A DNA stretch of 64,000 nucleotides from Diphasiastrum complanatum (GCA_029204225.1 CM055099.1:61163753-61227752); one strand, 5' to 3'. Shown: positions 1 to 10,590, numbered from the stretch's first letter. The notes: generated from the sequence alone by a model not told the origin. A program made the numbers and translations.

Positions 1-240
1 TGTGAAAAACTGGATGTACCTTAACACCTTGAGGAAGTTCCAGCTGGTACACATTCCGATGGAGTTTCTTTACTATACGGAATGGCCCTGCATAACGAGG
101 TGATAACTTAGGACATTTTCCAGTCCTTAGTACCTTAGAATCCTTTGGAATTCTAAGATATACCCAAGCCCCCTCCTCATAGACCCTAGGTTGTCGCTTT
201 TGATTGGCGTAAAACTGGGCTCTATCCTGAGCCGTTTGGA
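1..240 (-). pseudogene. gypsy-1 integrase C-terminal (GPF/Y-type) domain
   Basis: Reading the minus strand from about 240 to 1 gives a stop-free frame with QDRAQFYANQKR, then VYLRIPKDSKVLRTGKCPKL, SPRYAGPFRIV and a final HPVFH. This is the C-terminal integrase module of Ty3/gypsy elements, with the GPF core. It continues off the left edge of the window, where a chromodomain may follow. Confidence 0.85.
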
Positions 241-728
241 AGGTACCTTTCCCAATCCGACTGTTTTCTGGAAACGTATGCCCGAAGCATATCTTCCATA
301 GACTGGTTTGTCCTCTTTGTCTGACCATCCGATTTAGGATGATCTGATGACCCCAAACTTAGAGTGGTCTCTAATTTCTCAAAGACCGCTTGCCAGAATT
401 TGCCAGTGAACTTTGGATCTCGATCACTAACAATGTCATTCGGCAAACCAAACAACCTGAACAACTTTTCCACGAAAAGTTGTGCAAGTTCAAAAGCTTT
501 GACAGTTTGCTTGGTTGGTATGAACTGCGCCATTTTAGTTAACCTGTCAACTATTACCCAAATGGCATCATTTTGCTTCCCCGTCCGAGGTAGCCCAACC
601 ACAAAGTCCATGGGAATGCTTTCCCACTTTCTTTCGGGAATTTCCAAGGGCATTAACAAACCAGCTGCCTTAAGTCTTTCAACTTTATTAACTTGGCATT
701 GCGCACACTTGCGAACATATGCCTCCAC
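222..728 (-). pseudogene. gypsy-1 integrase catalytic core
   Basis: This frame carries the integrase core of the same element: the CAQCQVNK zinc-domain end, PMDFVVGLPR with the first Asp, and VSDRDPKFTGKFW with the second Asp. The Glu region is altered, since the usual AYHPQTDGQTER motif reads SDHPKSDGQTKR. It is out of frame with the upstream polyprotein and shifts again near 240, where the C-terminal domain continues in another frame. It is a decayed part of one polyprotein, not a separate gene. Confidence 0.88.
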
Positions 729-3660
729 TTGACTTTTTAAAATTTGGCCAGTAAAAGTTCCTTTTTACTAAGTCAAGTGTCCTTTGAGCGCCAGGGTGCC
801 CTGCACGTGGGCTGTCATGACATTCATGCAGGATTTGGGCCCTTATATCATCATTTTCTGGCACACAAACTTTTCCATTCCGGAAAAGTAACCCATTCCT
901 AATGGAATAGTCTTTTTGTATCTTATCCTGAGGAGAAATCTTGGAATCCTGCATTCCAAGCTCATCACTAGATCTAGTAGAACCTGCCAAGACATCTAGC
1001 CAAATACGACCGAAGTACCTATCGGTCTTACACGAATCTCTTAAGGACAGATACAACTCAGATTGGATCTCAGAAAAGCTTAACTGATTAACCTCTCCAA
1101 TCCGGCTTAAGGCATCTGCAACACTATTAGAGTTACCCTTCCGGTACTCAATGTCATAATGAAATTCTTGGAGCATCTCTGAACATCTGACCTTACGACC
1201 TCTAAGATTGACTGCATCGTTAATATACTTTAACGCTTGATGGTCAGTAACTATAGTAAACTGGGAGCCATACAAATAATGTCTCCAAACTTTCAGGGCA
1301 TTAATGACAGCAAAAAGTTCCTTGTCATAGGTGGAATACCGCCTTTGAGCAGGGTCCAACTTTTTGCTTTCAAAAGCTACCGGTCTACCATCCTGATATA
1401 GGACTGCGCCTATAGCATAGTCACTGGCATCCATTTCAAGTACATACGGCTTGTTAGGATCCACTATGTGTAGAATAGGCGTTGTAGTTATACAGTATTT
1501 GAGGTTCTCAAAACTCTGATTCAACTCTTCAGTCCAAGTAACTGGAGGACTGAACTTACTGTGTCGGCTAACTCTTTTAGCCCCTCTGAGGACATTCGTC
1601 AAGGCTAATGCAATTAATGCATAATTCAAGATGAATCTATGAAAAAACCCCGTAAAGCCCAAAAAGGACTTAACCTCCCGGATGGTTTTAGGAATAGGCC
1701 ATTCTTGTACTTGTCGGCCTTTATTTGGGTCAATTTCCAACCCATGGTCCGAAATAATGTGACCAAGGTATAACAACCTCTTCTGGAAAAATACACATTT
1801 GGATTCCTTGGCAAAAAGCTTCTCCTGTCTAAGTAACTTTAAGACAATCCTGAGATGCTCCTCATGCTCCTCCAAGGTCTTACTATAGATGAGAATATCA
1901 TCTAAGTAGACTATTACGAACTTTCCCAGATATGGACGAAGAAGATCGTTCACCATCTGCTGAAAAGTCGCTGGAGCATTTGTCAAGCCAAATGGTAAAA
2001 CCAGAAACTCATAATGGCCGTACCTAGTTCTAAACCCGGTTTTTTCAATATCCTCAGTCTTTATGCGAATCTGATGATACCCTGATCTCAAATCGATTTT
2101 GGTGAAGTACTTTGCACCATGCAATCGATCAACCAGTTCATCCATTCGCGGCAAAGGATAACGGTTTTTAATTGTTAACTTATTCAACTTTTTAAAGTCC
2201 ACACAAAGACGAGTGCCTCCGTCTTTTTTATCAACAAGGAGCACAGGTGCCCCCCAGGGAGATTTACTAGGCCTAACATGGCCCATCTTAAGGTAATTTT
2301 GCAGTTGCCTATAAACCTCATCCTCTTCAGTAGTACTCATCCTATATGGATACAGTGATATAGGAGAACTACCAGGAATCAGTTTAATACCATGGTCAAC
2401 ACCCCTAGAGGGGGGAAGACCCTCGGGAAGCTGCTCAGGAAATACATCGTTAAATTCTTGTCTAAGTTTCCTAAAAATTTCACCTTCCGGTGAATTTTCT
2501 TGTTTTAGGTTGTTAGACATTAATTCCATTTGGAGATTGTAAAATCGCAAACTACGTTCTTCATGGTAAGTAAAATCTTTTAACCAACATAGATAAGAAC
2601 TGCAATCCACAATATCCATACATTTAACAGTTTCCAAAGCAGAGAGCATATACAAAGTAGAAATATCAACATTTCCATTCAATTCTATGAGTGAGCCGTT
2701 ATGTAAGAACGACAAACTGTGTGTTACATAGTTTTTCTTCATAGACTCGTTCCTCTCATAGAACCACTCTTTACCAAGTATAACATCTACCCTATCTAGA
2801 TTCATAATATGAAAGTCTAATTTATCCTTATAGGCTTGAATCTCTATTGGTAGACGTGGAACTATCCGGTCCCAAACTTGGCTTTCTGCTCCAGTTGCTA
2901 GCTTCACTGTGTATCGGTGGTCACTTTGCCTTGTTTCCACCTTTAGCTTCTGCAACAAATTAGCGTTAATAAAATTATGTGTGGAACCATCGTCAAATAA
3001 AACAGTTACGGCTTGACCACCCACAACCCCCTTCATCCGAATGAGGTCATGAGGGCCAAAAACAGCCGTATTAAAACAACAATGCTCACACACAGAATTA
3101 CCAGCAAAGGAAAGATCTACACTAGATATGCTAGAGTTACCTGGCGTCTTAAAAGATGCCCCTTTAGCTTTCCGTTTCTTTGGACATTCCTTCGCGACAT
3201 GACCTGGTTCCATGCAATTAAAGCACAGATTGTCGCTTCTGGCTTTCATGAAGGTTTCTTGGTCCAAGGTAGATCTTTTCTTCGATTTCCCTGAACCTGA
3301 AGCCCCTTCCTTTGCCTTATCTTTCGATTTCTTTGGAAAGAAAGGCCTCTTACCCTTTACGTCGGGTAAGACCCCAGTCTCAGGCTTAGCCATGGTACGA
3401 GTATCATCGTAGATTCTGGCGAAGCGAACAGCATCCTCGAGGGTAAGAGGCTGGTTCCTCCTAACCTCTAGCTGGTAGTCTCTTGGTAACCCCAGTATGA
3501 AATGCAACTTTACTAGCAAAGGATCTATTCTAGTTGCAAAACGAGAATAGACCTCTAGCTGGTAGTCTCTTGGTAACCCCAGTATGAAATGCAACTTTAC
3601 TAGCAAAGGATCTATTCTAGTTGCAAAACGAGAATAGAGATCAGAGACAGTGTACCTCCC
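688..3660 (-). pseudogene. gypsy-1 Gag C-terminus, protease, RT, RNase H and integrase zinc domain
   Basis: The open frame runs to at least 972 codons. In order it shows a gag tail, a CCHC zinc knuckle (CFNCMEPGHVAKEC), an aspartic protease with LFDDGSTHNF, an RT with FVIVYLDDILIYS and a following GHIIS segment, an RNase H with EMDASDYAIGAVL, and the HHCC zinc domain of integrase (HECHDSPRAGHPG). The frame is open upstream of 3606 to about 3660, where a stop occurs, so no true start codon survives. The first bases carry an in-frame duplication. The frame ends just after the integrase zinc domain at a frameshift into the next fragment. The product would be a cytoplasmic retrotransposon polyprotein; this copy cannot make it whole. 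Confidence 0.9.
3464..3637. repeat. 87-bp tandem duplication inside gypsy-1 gag
   Basis: Copy 1 is 3464-3550 and copy 2 is 3551-3637. By eye they are identical. The unit is 29 codons, so the gag frame is kept and the peptide LVKLHFILGLPRDYQLEV appears twice. A slip or unequal exchange after insertion is the simplest explanation. Confidence 0.95.
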
Positions 3661-4030
3661 ACCATCATGTTACCACCAGGATTACTAGACATTCTACGTA
3701 GGGACGTACTACTACTACTACACATGCACGTGCTCATGCTCACAGACGCCGCCGGCAGGCTCCAGTGCTTTCCCATTCTGTGGCTCGCATTACATCTTTT
3801 TACAACAGCAACACAGCAGCAGCAGCAGCACAGCCTTGACATCTTACCCTAGATACATATGATTATTATTATGCGCATTCTCGCATACGTGTCTATTTTA
3901 GTTTGCAGTAGATGTTTTCTTTATTACAGTTTGGAGACGTTTTTATACGCTCCCATGGTTACCACATACATGACATGTACTTCATTAGTCTTATATGCCT
4001 TTTGGCATGGAAAAGACATTAATAAAGCTT

Positions 4031-4033
<3 letters not shown>
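3637..4033 (+). repeat. Short dispersed repeat R, copy A, with LINE-like 3' tail
   Basis: This shares blocks with 11240-11456 and 11575-11940: a start near GAGATCAGAGACAGTGT, a middle block around ATTACATC, a late block around ACGCTCCCATGGTTACCACA, and a conserved end with the hairpin ATGCCTTTTGGCAT (3995-4008), AAAAGACATTAATAAAGC and a pyrimidine tail. The LINE 3' end at 8991-9042 has the same hairpin-AAAAGAC-TTAATAA arrangement. A SINE-like element using a LINE tail, or a 3' end of a sister LINE, would both fit. I see no clear Pol III promoter. Confidence 0.6.

Positions 4034-4094
<61 letters not shown>
4034..4094 (+). repeat. (CT)n microsatellite at the 5' side of the LINE
   Basis: Nearly pure CT dinucleotides with one CG interruption. 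It joins the tail of repeat R to the 5' end of the LINE. Confidence 0.98.
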
Positions 4095-4331
4095 GCTCCG
4101 CCGCCCTGCTGGTGCGCTGCCCGCCTGCTGGTGCGCTGCCCGCCCTGCTAGCGCTGCTGCCCTCTCTCTCTCTTGCGCGCCCACCCGCCCTGCTGGCGCT
4201 GCTGTCCGCCCTGCTGGCGCTGCAGTGCTGACCTTCGCACCTGCCCTACGCTGCCCTGCGCTGGTCTGCGCTACTGCGCTGCTACGCCTGGCCGTTTGTC
4301 TACACTGTCCTCCATCTGCTTACCGCCTCCT
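4095..4331 (+). promoter_or_regulatory. LINE 5' leader with GC-rich short repeats
   Basis: The leader is built of imperfect 19-23-bp monomers around CCGCCCTGCTGGCGCTG, repeated about five times between 4098 and 4230, followed by unique GC-rich sequence up to the ORF1 ATG. In other LINEs such monomers in the 5' UTR carry the internal promoter. That role here is inference. Confidence 0.5.
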
Positions 4332-5253
4332 ATGGCACCTAAGAAAAAGGGGGGTGTTCTTACACCCCCCTCCCTGTTGGACACCCCCCCATCACCGGTA
4401 GTGATGGAGGAGCCGTCTTCGGTGATAGAAACTAGTGACATTCCTGTCAACATGGCTGCCATTGACTACACTCCTTCCAAACCTACCGAAAGTCTTTTTG
4501 CTTATGATCTTAGTTTTATCCGACAAGAAATTCTTGGACTTAAGAAACAACTACACCTCTTTGAAGCTGAAAATAGCAAGTTAGCTAAGGATCTTTTTGG
4601 TGTCACGGAACGTGTGGAGCAGCTTGAGCAAGAAAATATATATCTTAAGCAACGAATTGCAGAAAAAAGTGCCTTGGAGGAGACTTCCAACAAGATCAAT
4701 AGCTTGGAGAAACAAGTCGAGGAGACGAAAACGTGGGCAGCACTCTTCAAACCGGATGATATGGGCAGCAAACTCTCATCACTCGCAAAACAGGTTGAAG
4801 AAACGACATCGATTCCTTAAGCAAGGTAATCACTCTCAGATTTCATCTTTTCCGAAGGAAAACGATTTGGAGACAGTTTTGGGTGAACAAGCCAGAAGGG
4901 CCAAAAAAGCCTTTAACATTAGAGTAAGAGGCATTGCCAATGGTGGAAAACCGTTGGAAGAAGCTACGGATTTGCTCATTTCCAAGTTATCTCATGTGGC
5001 TGATGGTTTTGATACTGCTTGGCGTAGTAAATTTGATGACAATGTTTTGTTTATCAAGTTCCGCTCGCTTTCACAACGCAATGCTGCTCTTCGGCTTAGG
5101 GCAAAGCTTAAAGGTACTTTCATTTATATGGATGATGACTTAACAAATACTCAATGGTTGGCAAGAAAAAAGATTATCCTTGAAGCGAAAGAGAAAGGGC
5201 AAAGGGTTGTTTTTATTGACGGGAAACCGAGATTTTTCGACCTTCCACAATAG
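4332..5253 (+). pseudogene. LINE ORF1 protein (coiled coil plus L1-like RNA-binding C-terminus), one frame break
   Basis: The ATG at 4332 starts MAPKKKGGVLTPPS. The N-terminal part (4332-4820) has a long heptad-rich coiled coil (LKKQLHLFEAENSKLAKDL onward). It ends at a TAA near 4818; the protein continues at once in the +1 frame to a TAG at 5251-5253. One extra T at about 4817-4819 explains the shift. The C-terminal part has an RRM-like segment (KKAFNIRVRGIANG) and an end resembling the L1 ORF1p C-terminal domain (ARKKIILEAKEKGQRVVFID). Such proteins trimerise, bind LINE RNA and chaperone nucleic acid. The TAG is in frame with ORF2. Confidence 0.8.
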
Positions 5254-8200
5254 GAACTAGGGGCCCCCGGATATAGAAGCTACCCGAGATCCCCTACCAA
5301 TTTGAGACTTGGCTTCTGGAATTGTAATGGTTTTTTATCTTCGTCATCAGCCGGAGACTTTGCTGATTTTATTAGAAAATGCGACATTTTGTTGTTGGCT
5401 GAAACTCATGAGTCCTTATATCATCCTCTTCCAAATATACAGGAGTACTCTTGGCATTCTGCTTTTCGTCCATTTGTTAGGGGAAAAACTTGTCGAGGAT
5501 CTGGAGGAGTAGCTTGTTTATACAGAGACACCACAGTTCAGATGGTTAAACAAGATCCATACGCTCGCTATATTTGGTTACACATTATTGGCTCACTATT
5601 GGGATTACCTCAGGACATCTATATAGCTGTATGCTATTTTGCTCCACAGACCTCAGTGTTTGCTGAGTTTGGCGGGGACCCTTTTCAGGCTCTCTCAGAT
5701 GATATTGCTATCTTTTCTCAGCAGGGTTCCATTTTACTAGCAGGTGATTTCAACGCCCGCACAAGCTCTAGACAAACCGAATTTCATGCAGCTACGGATC
5801 TTCTCAGGCTTTACCCTTTGGATATGGGGCTAGACCGGGTATCACAGGATGCAGACACTCCAGCTACATCTTTCGGGGAGCAGTTGATCACTCTAGCAGA
5901 GACACACGCTCTTGCCATTTTGAATGGCCTCACACAGTGGCCTTCCTCATCAGCATATACATGCTATCCTCATGGTGGAGGACATAGTGTGGTCGACTAC
6001 TTCATTGGATCACCTGCTTTGATCTCTCACATTTCTGATTTCTCCATTACACCCCCTACCATTTCCGATCACTCACTCTTACACATCTCACTTGGTCACA
6101 TAACCTCTTCTTTGCAAGTTTCTTGCTCTCTTCCCACTCATAAACGTATTCCTTTCACCCAATCTGGATTCACTAATTACACCACAATCTTATCCCAACT
6201 ACTCGCTAACTTCCCGTTCATGGCACCAATTGACCAGCAAGCCACTTTTCTCTCTACATCCCTCTTAGCTGCTGCTTCCTCATCCTTCCCCACCAAAACG
6301 ACATCATCTCACAGAAGTGTTCACAACAGATGGTATGATGCAGAATGCCGCTCTCTTCACAATCATGTGACATATGCCAGGTCACACTCCCCTGCCACAC
6401 TCAAACAATGCCAGAAAGAATATCATAGAACCACCAGAACAAAGAAGATCAAGTACCTACAATCACTCTGCCAAAAAATGATCAACTCTTTAGATTCACC
6501 CTCCTCCTCTTTTTTCTGGAAACATTTCACCAGACACTCTTCAACATTGGCCCCCATAGCCATCGAATCCTGGATCGAGTATGCCACGGAGTTATATACC
6601 ACGGACTCTCCTCCTACCTCACTCTCACCGAGACCTGACCACTGCTCACTTTTCACCCCTGACATGGTTGAAAACGCCATTAAACATGCCAAACTAAATA
6701 AAGCCACTGACTATGACTCCTTAAGTGTAGACTTCCTAAAGCCCGTAGCACATCTCATCTCCCCTTACATTGCTCATGTTTTTAACACAGCTGTTACTTC
6801 TGGTTTTCCTACGGCTTGGTGTACTAATATCCTTCACCCCATCCTCAAGGCAGGTGATCCCATGAATGTAGGAAACTACCGCACCATTATGATTGGCCAC
6901 ACTCTGGCTAAGATATATGGCTCTATACTACAGACAGTTACTGGATCTTTTGCTGAAACTGAGGGTTTACACGCTATGGGTCAAGCTGGTTTCAGACCGG
7001 GATATTCTACTTCAGACCAGATCTTCATTTTGAGATGCATTATTGAGGAGGCTCGACATCGAAAACAGAGAATTTACTGTTGCTTTGTGGATTTTCGCAA
7101 AGCTTTTGACTCTGTTCCACGACATCTTCTTTTCCAGAGACTGTCTTCACTTGGCTTTTCAGAGGATACTATTGCTGCGATCATTACTTTATATGAGCGA
7201 GTCTTGGCACGTTTCAGAGATGGTAGTGGCTGGTCCTCACAGATACATTCTACCATTGGTGTGAAGCAGGGTTGCCCCTTATCACCCACTCTTTTTGCAC
7301 TATATATAGATGACCTCGAGCGGATTATTCGCGAGGAAGGTGGAGAGGGCTGTCCCCTAGCAGACATTATTATCCCCATTCTCTTGTACGCTGATGATGT
7401 GGTTCTCCTCTCATCCTCTGCAGCTGGTTTACAGAGTCACCTTTCTGCTTTACATCACTTTTGCCAGCGTTGGGGATTGACGGTTAACCTTAAGAAGACT
7501 AAGATTATGGTGTTTAACACCAACAGACAGCATATGAGAGATGTGATTTTCTATTATGACGGGCTACCGATTGAGATCGTGACCTCCTACACCTATTTGG
7601 GAGTTCTTTTCTCTGGTCCGCTACTCACTTTTCGACCAGCAGCCACCGCCAGGCTCCGCAAGGGGCATACCGCTCTTGTGCATATGGAGAGATTTTGCTC
7701 TACTTATTATGTGCAGGATCCTGCTACCAGATGCCTACTATTTTCTGCTACTGTCTCCCCAGTTATGCTATATTCGGCTGAGACTTGGTGCCCTGATTTA
7801 TCACGCGATACATGGAGAGATCTTACTCGTATCCAGATTCTCATGCTCAGTAGGATAATCCGGGCTAAGCCCTCAGTACCACATGATATCATACTAGCCG
7901 AGTTTGCTTCTCCTCCATTAGTTGTTGGTGCTATGTTTCAGATCATCACCTTTCTTCACAGGGTATCAGATCTAGATACCTCCAGATACATTGTTGCTGC
8001 TCTCACTTCATCTTGTACCATTGCGGATCAGGGAGCCAAGCACTCTTGGTATCGCAGTGTCTCAGCCCTTCTTCAGACTTGGGGTTTATCCGCACTTGAT
8101 CTTCCGAATGGAACCCATGCTTATATCAGACAGCAGATCTACCGGAGCTACATACGCACTATATGGTCACATCCTGATCCAGATAGGGTCAAGCTACATT

Positions 8201-8805
8201 ATTATGGCACACATCTTTTACGGCTGGACGTTTCGGGCTTGCCTATTCTTCCAGTTTATCTTACACAGACGCTATCTTTTGGTCTGAGATATCGTATAGG
8301 ACAGCTTCGAGTCTCTTCTCATCAGCTTGCTATCGAGACAGGTAGATACACAGACACTCCCAGATTGCAGCGGATATGTCAGCTCTGTTCTCTTCAGGAG
8401 GTGGAAGATGAGTTTCATTTCATCTTTCGCTGCCCAGTATACTATGAGATTAGAGGACGATACCATTGTTTATACCGAGATATTCCCCTCACGTTGAGCT
8501 CCTTCCTCGAGTATCCAGACGCTAGATGTGTGGGTCTTCTTTTGAGAGAGATGTATATTTTACGAGCTTCACTTCTACCTACGCTCTCAGATATGGATTC
8601 CAGTCAGGCTCACATTACTCAGTTCTTCCAGAAGCGAGACAGAGTGGATATTTCGGTTGCGGATTTTGACGTCCCCGTCCGAAGATCGAAGACACAGAGA
8701 GTTTCGGCTCGATCCAGTGCTACTAGATCTTCATACGCCTCCCACCAGCCTACATCACGACCCACTACTACCATCACTCATTACTTTCGGCTTGCTCGTA
8801 GCTAG
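5254..8805 (+). CDS. LINE ORF2: APE endonuclease and reverse transcriptase
   Basis: Counting from codon 5302 the frame has 1167 codons. Endonuclease signs are GFWNCNGF (about residue 4), AETHE (33), AGDFNA (147) and SDHS (255). RT signs are FVDFRKAFDSV (about 594), GVKQGCPLSPTLFALYIDDL and LLYADDVVLLS (about 693, catalytic Asp pair). A CCHC-like finger with CQLCSLQEVEDEFHF and FRCPVY lies near residue 1026; no RNase H follows. The frame is open back to the ORF1 stop at 5251-5253 and in the same frame, yet has no ATG before about residue 83, beyond the first endonuclease residues. Translation therefore probably depends on readthrough of the UAG or on non-AUG reinitiation. Confidence 0.92.
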   Translation, partial: ELGAPGYRSYPRSPTNLRLGFWNCNGFLSSSSAGDFADFIRKCDILLLAETHESLYHPLPNIQEYSWHSAFRPFVRGKTCRGSGGVACLYRDTTVQMVKQDPYARYIWLHIIGSLLGLPQDIYIAVCYFAPQTSVFAEFGGDPFQALSDDIAIFSQQGSILLAGDFNARTSSRQTEFHAATDLLRLYPLDMGLDRVSQDADTPATSFGEQLITLAETHALAILNGLTQWPSSSAYTCYPHGGGHSVVDYFIGSPALISHISDFSITPPTISDHSLLHISLGHITSSLQVSCSLPTHKRIPFTQSGFTNYTTILSQLLANFPFMAPIDQQATFLSTSLLAAASSSFPTKTTSSHRSVHNRWYDAECRSLHNHVTYARSHSPATLKQCQKEYHRTTRTKKIKYLQSLCQKMINSLDSPSSSFFWKHFTRHSSTLAPIAIESWIEYATELYTTDSPPTSLSPRPDHCSLFTPDMVENAIKHAKLNKATDYDSLSVDFLKPVAHLISPYIAHVFNTAVTSGFPTAWCTNILHPILKAGDPMNVGNYRTIMIGHTLAKIYGSILQTVTGSFAETEGLHAMGQAGFRPGYSTSDQIFILRCIIEEARHRKQRIYCCFVDFRKAFDSVPRHLLFQRLSSLGFSEDTIAAIITLYERVLARFRDGSGWSSQIHSTIGVKQGCPLSPTLFALYIDDLERIIREEGGEGCPLADIIIPILLYADDVVLLSSSAAGLQSHLSALHHFCQRWGLTVNLKKTKIMVFNTNRQHMRDVIFYYDGLPIEIVTSYTYLGVLFSGPLLTFRPAATARLRKGHTALVHMERFCSTYYVQDPATRCLLFSATVSPVMLYSAETWCPDLSRDTWRDLTRIQILMLSRIIRAKPSVPHDIILAEFASPPLVVGAMFQIITFLHRVSDLDTSRYIVAALTSSCTIADQGAKHSWYRSVSALLQTWGLSALDLPNGTHAYIRQQIYRSYIRTIWSHPDPDRVKLHYYGTHLLRLDVSGLPILPVYLTQTLSFGLRYRIGQLRVSSHQLAIETGRYTDTPRLQRICQLCSLQEVEDEFHFIFRCPVYYEIRGRYHCLYRDIPLTLSSFLEYPDARCVGLLLREMYILRASLLPTLSDMDSSQAHITQFFQKRDRVDISVADFDVPVRRSKTQRVSARSSATRSSYASHQPTSRPTTTITHYFRLARS

Positions 8806-9039
8806 TTTCCTCCGCAGAGCAGGTGGTTAAGCTCTTGCTTTGTACCCTCACCAGCTGGTGGTCAAGCTTGGATACTTTTTCTCTTAGAGACAGAGAGATC
8901 GATATTTTAGTTTTAGTTTTACTGTCTTTTCATTGGTAAATAAGTCCTTATGCGGACAATGCTTCTCACATTTTGTACTCTCTTTTGTCTTATGTGCCCC
9001 TGGGCACCAAAAGACGTTAATAATAATAATTCTAATTCT

Positions 9040-9042
<3 letters not shown>
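8806..9042 (+). other. LINE 3' UTR with terminal hairpin
   Basis: The UTR ends with a perfect hairpin GTGCCCCTGGGCAC (8994-9007), then CAAAAGACGTTAATAATAAT and TCTAATTCTAATT before the CT tail. The same order (hairpin, AAAAGAC, TTAATAA, pyrimidine tail) closes repeat R, with A-T exchanged for G-C at the base of the stem. The stem is a likely recognition site for the element's own RT during target-primed reverse transcription. Confidence 0.65.

Positions 9043-9104
<62 letters not shown>
9043..9104 (+). repeat. (CT)n microsatellite at the 3' side of the LINE
   Basis: About 31 uninterrupted CT units directly after the LINE tail, on the same strand as the tract at 4034-4094. Confidence 0.98.
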
Positions 9105-9109
<5 letters not shown>

Positions 9110-10590
9110 CTTATTTGCATGCTTAGGAGTGTACACATAGTGTATGTCCATGGGTGACATATGTCATATATGCATACATACATACACTTTCTTCTTTGTG
9201 AGACTGTATACAAGACATCAAACTCCACCTAATTGCACTAGCATCAATATATATAACATGCAAAGGAGCATGCAAGCTCCCAAACATCCCCTCATGCAAC
9301 AGTCAGGATCCGAGCCTACAGCTTCATGGACACACTAACAACTCTTATCCAAATCTACTACCGTGGAGGACTATATATACATATACTACGTAATGCATAG
9401 GCCCATATGTATGCATCTAATCCATATCAATGACTATTCAAGGTCTAGAAAGGACGTTAAGAAAAGTAGTCCCAATCTTCATCGCAGAAAAACTCAGACC
9501 ATTAACTCGATCATACATACCATGACCTATGTACTATAACATGTACTCATTAACTACTATTGGGTGCCAAAGAGCACATAGTACTTTATTATGTTTTCTT
9601 GGAAAAAATACCTTGCATATGACTTCACTGCAGTCAAAAAGCCTGCCAACATAGTAGCAAGAAAAAGCACTTGTTTTTTATGTTTGGAATGCATTTCCAG
9701 CTTCAACTTTCTGTAGCTTTTTTTTATCTTTGGCCCCAAACATGGGGTTAACGGGCCCATCAGGGCCATAAAAAACATGGCCATTCCTGACATATTCAAT
9801 TATCATAAGGTTTTCTTGCATGAAACATGGTAAAATTTTGTTAGTCACAAATCCACAGTAGATTGATTGATGTTTCTATTTTACATACTTATTCATCAAG
9901 CTTTTTGATATATTTGGCTCACTACCGGTTAATTTAACATGCGACAAAAAACAATAAGTCACATTTGAAACATTTCAAACTTTTAATTAAAACGTTCAAA
10001 ATGTGTTTCAAACTCAAACATTTCAATTTCCTCTCAACCATGGTACCTTCAGATGATCGGCCTTTCTATGAGCTACTGCCTAATAATCGAGGCCAACCTT
10101 TCCTGCCTCTCCTTGCTCCAAAAAGTTCTCCAAGACCAAGTTCAGGAAAGAACAGTCACAAGACCGATATACTGCCCAGTCAAACCTAAGCAGCTTACAA
10201 CATGAGACACAGAAAAAAATTTCCTACAAGGAAACCGATTACCCTGCAAAGAACACTGTAGATTGAAGAAAATAGTCTAAACTTTATCCACTCTACAAGT
10301 CAATTAGCTACTTGTTAAAAAACAGGCTCTTTCATTTTCGATAACCAGTCAATTTTTGTCTCCTCAAAGCCTAGGATTCTAGAAGTATTGTTGAAACTTG
10401 AAATTCATCTACAAGGTTGTCGTGCACCCCAGAGAAGATCAAGATCAGTAGAACCCAAATTAATTGTACTCTTCTGAGAACTTGACACACAAAAAGGGCC
10501 CAAAATAAGAGAAAAGACTATGGATCAAACACAGTAAAACTGACTAATTACTCCAATTGAACAATAAGAATTATGCAAAAGAGACTTTGT
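9105..10590. other. Low-copy AT-rich stretch without a recognisable gene
   Basis: No convincing exon, transposon domain or tandem repeat is seen on either strand. It lies downstream of the carrier exon at 10795-10937 and would be part of that gene's first intron if the gene is intact. The next carrier exon was looked for on the minus strand and not found. Confidence 0.5.

Larger units (their letters stand above)
1..3660 (-). mobile_element. Ty3/gypsy retrotransposon body (gypsy-1), truncated at both ends
   Basis: Minus-strand gag, protease, reverse transcriptase, RNase H and integrase follow one another in the Ty3/gypsy order. The window starts inside the integrase C-terminus, so the chromodomain and 3' LTR, if any, lie outside. 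On the other side gag homology stops near 3660, where a short dispersed repeat begins, and no LTR or primer site is seen. The polyprotein is broken between the integrase zinc domain and core (about 690-760) and again near 240. This is a dead but fairly recent copy, because RT and RNase H are uninterrupted. Confidence 0.93.
4095..9104 (+). mobile_element. Near-complete LINE (non-LTR retrotransposon) with ORF1 and ORF2
   Basis: A GC-rich leader with short repeats (4095-4331) is followed by ORF1 (4332-5253), ORF2 (5254-8805), a 3' UTR and a CT tail (9043-9104). The element lies between two CT tracts of the same strand. ORF1 has one frame break; ORF2 is open throughout, so this is a young copy. 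No target-site duplication can be placed because both edges are in microsatellite. ORF2 has an APE-type endonuclease and no RNase H that I can see, which fits L1-like and related clades. Confidence 0.9.

Noticed and set aside
3859..4401. Long open frames with Leu-Ser or Arg-Glu runs across CT tracts (also at 8933, 11068, 11418, 27106 and 27495)
   Set aside because: These come from the (CT)n microsatellite, which has no stop in several frames.
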